Source: Streptomyces lavendulae subsp. lavendulae (lineage in GTDB: Bacteria; Actinomycetota; Actinomycetes; Streptomycetales; Streptomycetaceae). Taken from it: a stretch of DNA of 64,000 nt. Made by a program: the position numbers and the translations under genes. Under the pieces are notes generated by a model that saw only the letters and a list, made by a program, of their open reading frames with translations, did no database searches and was not told the origin of the DNA. Shown here piece after piece: positions 59,214 to 64,000 of this stretch (the stretch's first letter is position 1; every line of letters begins with the position of its first letter). The stretch covers positions 5,281,501 to 5,345,500 of the forward strand of contig NZ_CP024985.1 of assembly GCF_002803845.1 (NCBI RefSeq), read 5' to 3'.

Positions 59214-60391
59214 GCGGGGCCCTCCGGGGCGGGGTGCGGGGGCCGGGCGGCGGCGAGTTCCAGCGCCTCCGCGCGCAGCCGGGCCGCCCGGCGCAGCGCG
59301 GCGGCGGTGGGGTCGTCCCCTTCCTCGGAGGCCCCCTCGGCGGGGTCCGGGGAGCCGGCCGCGGCGAGGGCGGCGTCGACGGTGGTGAGCCCGCCCAGCT
59401 CCCCCCGTACGGAGCGGCCCAGCGTGGCGGGGTCCCCGGCGGCGCGGGACCGCTCGCGGCAGTGGAAGGCGAGCTCGCAGGCGGCCAGGCACTCGGGGGC
59501 GTAGGCCGCGCCGACGGCGGAGACGGCCTCGGTCAGCTCCCCGGCGGGCCGGGCGGGGTCGAAGCTGAGGCCCGCCGGCAGTTCGGCGGCCAGTTCCTCG
59601 ACCCGGGTCAGCCGCTCCATCTGGCGCAGGGTCACGGCCCGTTCGCGGCGCACGTCGACGGGCGCGGCGGTGGGCAGGTTGGAGAAGTCCTTGGGGCAGA
59701 CGAGCAGCACCCGGTGGCCGACCTCGGCGCCGGGCACCTTCCCGGCGGTCCGCTCCAGGGCGAGCACGTAGACGGCGGCCTGCCGCGCGGCGGCGCCCAC
59801 CTTCGCGGAGTCGGCGGCCCCGTCGATCATCGGGAACGACTTGATCTCCACCACGGTCCACCGGCCGCCGGGGTCCACGACGACCGCGTCGGGCTCCAGG
59901 TAGGCGGGGGTGCCGGCCACCTCCAGCGCCAGCATCGGATGGTCCAGCAGCGTCCACGCCCCCGCGGCGGTGGCCTCCCGCAGGGCCAGCGCCGTCCGGG
60001 CGGCGCGCCCCTCCGGTCCGGCGGCGGTCAGGTCGGGCACCCGGGCGTCCGGTCCGGGGGGCTCCGCGGCGCCGCCCAGCAGGGTGTGCGCGAGCCGCAG
60101 CAGCTCGGCCCCGCCGTCGCCCTTGACCTTGGCCTCGAAGGAGTTGCCGCGGACGATGGCGAACTGCGACTGGCCGAACGCGGCGGGCGAGCCCAGGGCC
60201 GCCGCGAGCGCGCCCTTGTCCACCCCGGCGCCGTCGAGCAGGGCGCGTCTGCCGCATCCGGGGTTGGCCGCGAGCGCGGCCAGGGAGCGGGCGTCGAGCG
60301 GCCGGGGCGGTACGGCGGGGCCGCGCAGATCAGCGAGGCGCTGCCGCAGTGTCGTCTTCTGCGGAGGAGCGGCGGGCGGGTAGGAGCTCAC
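59201..60391 (-). CDS. Cas4/RecB-like Fe-S nuclease of the nuclease-helicase operon
   Basis: From the GTG at 60389-60391 the protein has 396 residues; an upstream TTG or GTG near 60415-60421 is possible. The RecB-nuclease core is Asp168 (YLEPDAVVVD), Glu182 and Lys184 (VVEIKSF) and the QxxxY motif QAAVY (204-208). Four cysteines, Cys46 (NPGCGRR), Cys301, Cys305 and Cys311 (CLAACELAFHC), are placed like the iron-sulfur cluster of Cas4, AddB and Dna2: one before and three after the nuclease core. It is probably a 5'-3' or flap-trimming exonuclease acting with the SF1 helicase. It overlaps the upstream PAP2 gene by about 60 bases. Confidence 0.82.
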   Translation of the reverse strand: MSSYPPAAPPQKTTLRQRLADLRGPAVPPRPLDARSLAALAANPGCGRRALLDGAGVDKGALAAALGSPAAFGQSQFAIVRGNSFEAKVKGDGGAELLRLAHTLLGGAAEPPGPDARVPDLTAAGPEGRAARTALALREATAAGAWTLLDHPMLALEVAGTPAYLEPDAVVVDPGGRWTVVEIKSFPMIDGAADSAKVGAAARQAAVYVLALERTAGKVPGAEVGHRVLLVCPKDFSNLPTAAPVDVRRERAVTLRQMERLTRVEELAAELPAGLSFDPARPAGELTEAVSAVGAAYAPECLAACELAFHCRERSRAAGDPATLGRSVRGELGGLTTVDAALAAAGSPDPAEGASEEGDDPTAAALRRAARLRAEALELAAARPPHPAPEGPACPC

Positions 60392-61202
60392 GGGCGGAAG
60401 TGTCCCATCCGCCACTGACAAGCGTGGACGTACCGTGAAAACCGGCCGGTTGTGTGTTCGGCGCCAAGAAGGGTTCCGGCGTCCGGCGGGCGGTGAGGCG
60501 GCGTGCGACCACCAGGCCCGCGCCCATCACGGCGGCCCCGGCGACGGCGTCGAGGAAGTAGTGGTTCGCCGTCCCCATGACCACGACCGTCGTGAGCGCG
60601 GGATAGGCCAGGCCCAGCGCCCGTACCAGCGGGCGCCGCGCGTGCCGCCACACCAGGACCCCGCACCACAGGGCCCATCCGACGTGCAGGCTCGGCATGG
60701 CCGCGTACTGGTTGGTCAGGGAACCGAGCCCGCGCGGGGCGCTCGCCTCGCCGCCCCACCAGCCGTAGGTGCTGTAGCGGGCCATGGTGTCCGTGAACCC
60801 GTGCGCGGCGTCGAGCAGCCGGGGCGGGCAGGTGGGCAGCAGGGTGAAGCCGATCAGCCCGAGCAGGGTGGAGGCCACCAGCCAGGTGCGGGCGGTGCGG
60901 TAGTGGGCGGGCCGGCGGTGGTAGAGCCAGAGCAGCACGGCGGGGGTGAGCAGGTAGTGCAGGGAGGCGTAGACGAAGTCGGCGGGTATGCCGAGCGCGC
61001 CGGTGTGCGAGAACAGCCGGTTGAGGGGTCTTTCGAAGTCGAGGTGCAGGAATTCCTCGGCGCGCAGGATCGCGAGCCCGTGGCCGACGGCGAGGTCCGC
61101 GTCGCCGCGGGCGAGGAGCCGGCCGGCCGAGTACGCGCCGTAGACGAGCCCCAGGAGCAACAGTTCCGCCCACCAGCGCGTGGGCCAAGGCCGTTTGGTC
61201 AT
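60330..61202 (-). CDS. PAP2 superfamily membrane phosphatase
   Basis: The 290-residue membrane protein has about six helices. The PAP2 signature parts are LFSHTGALGIPADFVYASLHYLLTPAVLLWLYHRR, the motif AMPSLHVGWALWCGVLVWRHAR (C2, catalytic-site histidine) and MGTANHYFLDAVAGAAVMGAGLV (C3, histidine plus aspartate). This is the inositol-phosphoceramide-synthase/AUR1-like group, which acts on lipid phosphates at the outer membrane face. The ATG at 61200-61202 starts MTKRPWP. Its 3' end overlaps the start of the nuclease gene in the same direction, so the two may be on one transcript, although a functional link is not obvious. Confidence 0.9.
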   Translation of the reverse strand: MTKRPWPTRWWAELLLLGLVYGAYSAGRLLARGDADLAVGHGLAILRAEEFLHLDFERPLNRLFSHTGALGIPADFVYASLHYLLTPAVLLWLYHRRPAHYRTARTWLVASTLLGLIGFTLLPTCPPRLLDAAHGFTDTMARYSTYGWWGGEASAPRGLGSLTNQYAAMPSLHVGWALWCGVLVWRHARRPLVRALGLAYPALTTVVVMGTANHYFLDAVAGAAVMGAGLVVARRLTARRTPEPFLAPNTQPAGFHGTSTLVSGGWDTSARELLPARRSSAEDDTAAAPR

Positions 61203-61319
61203 GAGGTGTATGACGCTCGTGGGACGGGCGGAGTTGCCCGGTGTTCACGTCGTGGATGATGGACGGACGACGGAATCGCTGCATCGCGGTCGAACCCCCA
61301 CGGACCGGGAGAAAAACCT

Positions 61320-61916
61320 ATGGCCCCCCGCATCCTGCTGGCCCGCCACGGCCAGACGGCATGGTCCAGGCTCGGCAAGCACACCGGGCGCACGGACGTG
61401 CCCCTGCTGGAGGAGGGCAGGCAGGGCGCGAAGCTGCTGGGCGAGCGCCTCGCCCGCGAACCGTGGGCCTCCCTGCGCGGCCTGGAGGTGCGCACCAGCC
61501 CGCTCGTGCGCGCGAGCGAGAGCTGCGACCTGGCGGGCTTCGGGCTCCGGGCGGAGCCCTGGGACACCCTCATGGAGTGGGACTACGGCGACTACGAGGG
61601 CATGACCCCGGCCGAGATCCAGGCGGTCCGGCCGGGCTGGCTGATCTGGCGCGACGGGGTCCCCGGCGGCGAGTCCGTCGCCGACATCGCGGCGCGCGCG
61701 GACGAGGTCGTGGCCTGGGCCCGCTCGGCCGAACGCGACGTCCTGGTCTTCGCCCACGGCCACGTCCTGCGCACCCTCGCCGCCCGCTGGCTCGGCTTCG
61801 AGGCCTCCTTCGGCGCCCGCATCCGCCTGGACCCCACCTCCCTCTCGGTCCTGGGCTGGGCCTACGGGGCCCCCGCGCTGGAGCGCTGGAACGACACGGG
61901 CCACCTCGACGGCTGA
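61320..61916 (+). CDS. histidine phosphatase family (phosphoglycerate mutase-like) protein
   Basis: The 198-residue protein has the RHG catalytic motif in ILLARHGQTAWS, the second arginine/glutamate region (EVRTSPLVRASESCDLAG, MEWDYGDYEGMTPAEI) and the second catalytic histidine in VLVFAHGHVLRTLAARWLG. This places it in the cofactor-dependent phosphoglycerate mutase/acid phosphatase superfamily, probably a broad phosphatase such as a GpmB- or CobC-like enzyme. It is divergent from the PAP2 gene with 117 bases between. The ATG at 61320 lies at the end of an A-rich stretch (GAGAAAAACCT). Confidence 0.93.
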   Translation: MAPRILLARHGQTAWSRLGKHTGRTDVPLLEEGRQGAKLLGERLAREPWASLRGLEVRTSPLVRASESCDLAGFGLRAEPWDTLMEWDYGDYEGMTPAEIQAVRPGWLIWRDGVPGGESVADIAARADEVVAWARSAERDVLVFAHGHVLRTLAARWLGFEASFGARIRLDPTSLSVLGWAYGAPALERWNDTGHLDG

Positions 61917-61951
61917 CGGCCCCGGCCCGCGCCGCCGGGGCCCCGCCGCCG

Positions 61952-63274
61952 TCAGGCCTCGGCGTGCCGGGTCAGGAAGGCACCGACCCGGGGGGAGCGC
62001 TGGTGGGGGACCAGGGTGCGGGCCGTGCCCGACAGCATCGAGCGGATCCGGGTCGACTGGACCTCGGTGAGCAGGTCCAGCACCCGCCCGCCCGCCCAGG
62101 CGGCCTCGTCGGGAGCGCCCGCCCGGGCCAGGTCCTCGGCCAGTTCCGCCGTGTAGAGGGCTACGTTCCGGGCGAAGTGGGGGTCCTGGAGGTCGGCCGC
62201 CCGCCGGGCGTGCCGGGCCGCGCGGGCGTGCTCCCCGAGCGCCGCCCAGCAGCGGGACTCCAGCGATTCCAGCTCGGCCTCGCCGAAGAAGGACATCCAC
62301 TCCGGGTCGGCGCCCGACTCGCCCCGCGCGAACTCCGTGTGCGCCCGGGCCAGCGCCTCCTCGCAGGCCCTGCGGTCCGCGAGCCCCGACCAGCCGCCCG
62401 CCTCCCGCAGGGCCAGCAGCGACAGCAGCCGGGGGGAGCCCAGCGAGCGGGCCGCGCGCCGGCCCGCCTGGGCGGCCCGTACCGACTCGCGCGGGCGCCC
62501 GCAGTCCCGGGCCAGGAAGGCCATGTTGCTGAAGGCGTGCGCCTCCAGGGCCGCGTCCCCCGACACCCGGGCGGTGGCCAGCGCCTCCGCGTAGTGCGAG
62601 CGGGCGTCCTCGAAGCGGCCCGAGTCGTGCGCCAGCCAGCCCACCGAGACGGCCAGCTCCCCGGCCCCGGCCTGCAGCCGGTCCTCGGTGGACTGGCGGG
62701 TGGCCCCCGCGTCGAGCAGCGCGTAGGCGGTCCGCAGGGGCTGCGCCGCCCGCCGGTAGAGGGCGTCCGCCCCGTGCCGGTCGTCGAGCAGCCGGATCTG
62801 GCGTACGGCGTCCTCGACGGCGGCGGCCTCGGCCTCGCCCGCGCGGGAGGGGATCCGGCGGGTGTCGCCGAGCAGGGTGAGGCTGAGCGTCGCGGCCGCC
62901 ACGGTCGCGGAGCCGCCCGCCATGAACGCGCGACGCAGCACGTCGCTCTCCTTGGAACGGTGGATGAGGTGGGCGAAGACGGGAGGCGCGGGCAGGGCGC
63001 GCTGCGCGGAGCGGCCGCGCACCGCCTCGCGCGGGGAGAATCCGAGGTCGGCCAGGGTGCGGCCGGGGAACATGTGGAGGAAGACCCGCTCGTAGGCGTA
63101 GTTGGGGCAGCGGATCTCGCCGGATTCGACCCGGCCGATGTAACGGGCGTCGCAGGAAACCGTTTCGCCGATCTCCCGGGCGGCCCGGCGCACCAGGGCC
63201 GCGAACTCGGCGGGGGAGTGCTGCCCGCGCAGCCGCCGGAAGGAGGAGTTGGGTGAGTGGGGGGACGCCGCCAT
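61952..63274 (-). CDS. XRE family regulator with TPR-like C-terminal domain
   Basis: The 440-residue protein starts at ATG 63272-63274. The N-terminal helix-turn-helix (FAALVRRAAREIGETVSCDARYIGRVESGEIRCPNYAYERVF) is followed by a hydrophobic stretch (FMAGGSATVAAATLSLTLLG) and a long TPR-like helical domain (YAEALATARVSGDAALEAHAFSNMAFLARDCGRPRESVRAAQAGRRA...). This is the layout of a large streptomycete regulator family, often paired with small partner proteins that modify signalling. It is divergent from the small gene at 63538 with about 260 bases between, a common pairing. No ligand can be named. Confidence 0.88.
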   Translation of the reverse strand: MAASPHSPNSSFRRLRGQHSPAEFAALVRRAAREIGETVSCDARYIGRVESGEIRCPNYAYERVFLHMFPGRTLADLGFSPREAVRGRSAQRALPAPPVFAHLIHRSKESDVLRRAFMAGGSATVAAATLSLTLLGDTRRIPSRAGEAEAAAVEDAVRQIRLLDDRHGADALYRRAAQPLRTAYALLDAGATRQSTEDRLQAGAGELAVSVGWLAHDSGRFEDARSHYAEALATARVSGDAALEAHAFSNMAFLARDCGRPRESVRAAQAGRRAARSLGSPRLLSLLALREAGGWSGLADRRACEEALARAHTEFARGESGADPEWMSFFGEAELESLESRCWAALGEHARAARHARRAADLQDPHFARNVALYTAELAEDLARAGAPDEAAWAGGRVLDLLTEVQSTRIRSMLSGTARTLVPHQRSPRVGAFLTRHAEA

Positions 63275-63537
63275 GGACGTGGCCTCTCTGGACAATCTCA
63301 GGTGATCCCGGTTGACCCCTGTCGATCTCGCCCCGGAGCGCGGCTCCGGCGCGCATGAAAGTACCGCCGCCGAGGGCCCGTTCATGCGGTGTTTGGCTAC
63401 AAAACGGATATCTCACCCGCGATCCGCCATGAACTGCCATCCTTTGCGGCGTCTTGGTGCCGCACCCGTTGACGTCCCCGTGCGTTGAACCCATGCGGAT
63501 ACGGATCGAGGAGGGGTTCCCCTTGGTGGAGGCCGGC
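63275..63537. other. divergent promoter region between XRE regulator and small protein
   Basis: The 263-base gap holds AT-richer segments, including ACAAAACGGATATC near 63400-63412, and two GGAGG-like sites near 63511 and 63529. One serves the ATG at 63538; the other would fit an alternative GTG at 63526. No other feature is visible. Confidence 0.5.
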
Positions 63538-63969
63538 ATGGACAGCACTGGAACGAACACCGCGCACGAGCCCGGCGCGACCCCCCTGCTCCCGGTGCCG
63601 GCCGCGGCCCCGGACCTGGTGACCGTGCCCGCCCGGCAGGGCCTGGAAGCGGTGGACATCATCCGCCGCGGCGCCGGCCGCACCGCCTGCGCCCCCGGCG
63701 TCGGCCCGGTGCTCCACGACGGCTCCGGGGACACCCTCGGCTTCCTCGTCCCGCCCGGCACCGCGGACGCCTGGGACCTGCCCGGCAGCGCCTGTACGCA
63801 GACCAACGGGCGCGGCATGCGCTTCGGCGACACCGCCGCGCCGACCTCAGGAGGCACCGGCTGGCTGCTGCCCCCCGACGCCGTGGGCCCGGTCACCGAC
63901 CCCGAGGTGCTGCGCGCCGCGCTCGGCGAGGCCGCCCGGCTGATCGAGGCGGCCGACAACTGCCGCTGA
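63538..63969 (+). CDS. hypothetical protein paired with the XRE regulator
   Basis: From ATG 63538 the product has 143 residues; GTG 63526 and ATG 63493 are in-frame alternatives with fair ribosome sites. The sequence is low in helix and rich in Ala, Pro and Gly (HEPGATPLLPVPAAAPDLVTVPARQGLEAVDIIRRG) and ends in a short helix (PEVLRAALGEAARLIEAADNCR). No domain is recognised. It contains TACAPGVGPVLHDGSGDTLGFLVPPGTADAWDLPGSACTQTN. Small proteins of this kind often sit divergent to XRE-TPR regulators in streptomycetes and act as their partners; that role is inferred from position only. Confidence 0.68.
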   Translation: MDSTGTNTAHEPGATPLLPVPAAAPDLVTVPARQGLEAVDIIRRGAGRTACAPGVGPVLHDGSGDTLGFLVPPGTADAWDLPGSACTQTNGRGMRFGDTAAPTSGGTGWLLPPDAVGPVTDPEVLRAALGEAARLIEAADNCR

Positions 63970-64000
63970 CGCGCCCGAAGCCCTGACCAGCCATAATGGG

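Noticed and set aside
63990..64000. CATAATGG at the right end as a promoter
   Set aside because: It resembles a -10 box, but the window ends before a gene can be seen, so it cannot be supported.

Overview
The window is chromosomal DNA of a high-GC actinomycete, almost certainly a Streptomyces. Third codon positions are mostly G or C, GTG starts are common, and several promoters look leaderless. The gene types are also typical: DUF1707, DUF3618 and DUF445 proteins, class E and F sortases, a DasR-type chitin regulon, GntR/UTRA, ROK and IclR regulators, and an XRE-TPR regulator. About 60 protein genes and four tRNA genes (one Leu, three identical Lys) are supported.

Layout. 0-5 kb: end of rdgB, tRNA-Leu, bcp, DUF3618 and GroES-like genes, a guanidinium exporter behind a guanidine-III riboswitch, and a class A penicillin-binding protein. 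5-12.8 kb: a three-gene ABC-2 exporter, DUF1707 and DUF445 proteins, small membrane proteins, a GNAT enzyme and an endonuclease-fold protein. 12.8-20.5 kb: a foreign-looking island of lower GC. It holds an HTH protein, an HNH-like/ParB-like/SNF2-helicase cassette, a cytosine-C5 methyltransferase, a Vsr endonuclease and a NaeI-like restriction enzyme. 20.5-29 kb: SEC-C protein, sortase E, a YidC-like protein, an FAH-family enzyme, a divergent Gfo/Idh/MocA-ROK pair and an LAxTG surface protein. 28.6-37.3 kb: a GntR/UTRA regulator and a 2-aminoethylphosphonate-type operon (FAD oxidoreductase, phosphonatase-like HAD, ABC importer), then an exported phosphatase. 37-47 kb: HAD hydrolase, secreted protein with sortase F, tRNA-Lys, a cell-wall hydrolase, a repeat-rich SPFH protein, an AA10 LPMO, an acyl-CoA synthetase and a second tRNA-Lys. 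47-56 kb: IclR regulator, LLM oxidoreductase, GH18 chitinase, a PAS-GGDEF-EAL protein, a metalloprotease, a third tRNA-Lys, a prim-pol-like protein and a flavin reductase. 56-64 kb: an operon of a Cas4-like Fe-S nuclease, an unknown protein and an SF1 helicase, then PAP2, histidine phosphatase and an XRE-TPR regulator.

How they fit together. Two loci are candidates for little-described DNA-processing or defence systems. The first is the island, where a restriction-modification-repair set (methyltransferase, Vsr, NaeI-like nuclease) lies next to a translationally coupled ParB-like/SNF2 pair preceded by an HNH-like gene. The second is the nuclease-unknown-helicase operon, which looks like a split Dna2/AddAB-type machine. 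The 3' end of its helicase gene lies in a 59-bp tandem repeat. The metabolic theme is polymer and phosphorus scavenging: the LPMO and the chitinase both carry dre-like promoter elements, and the phosphonate operon carries a GntR-type operator over its promoter.
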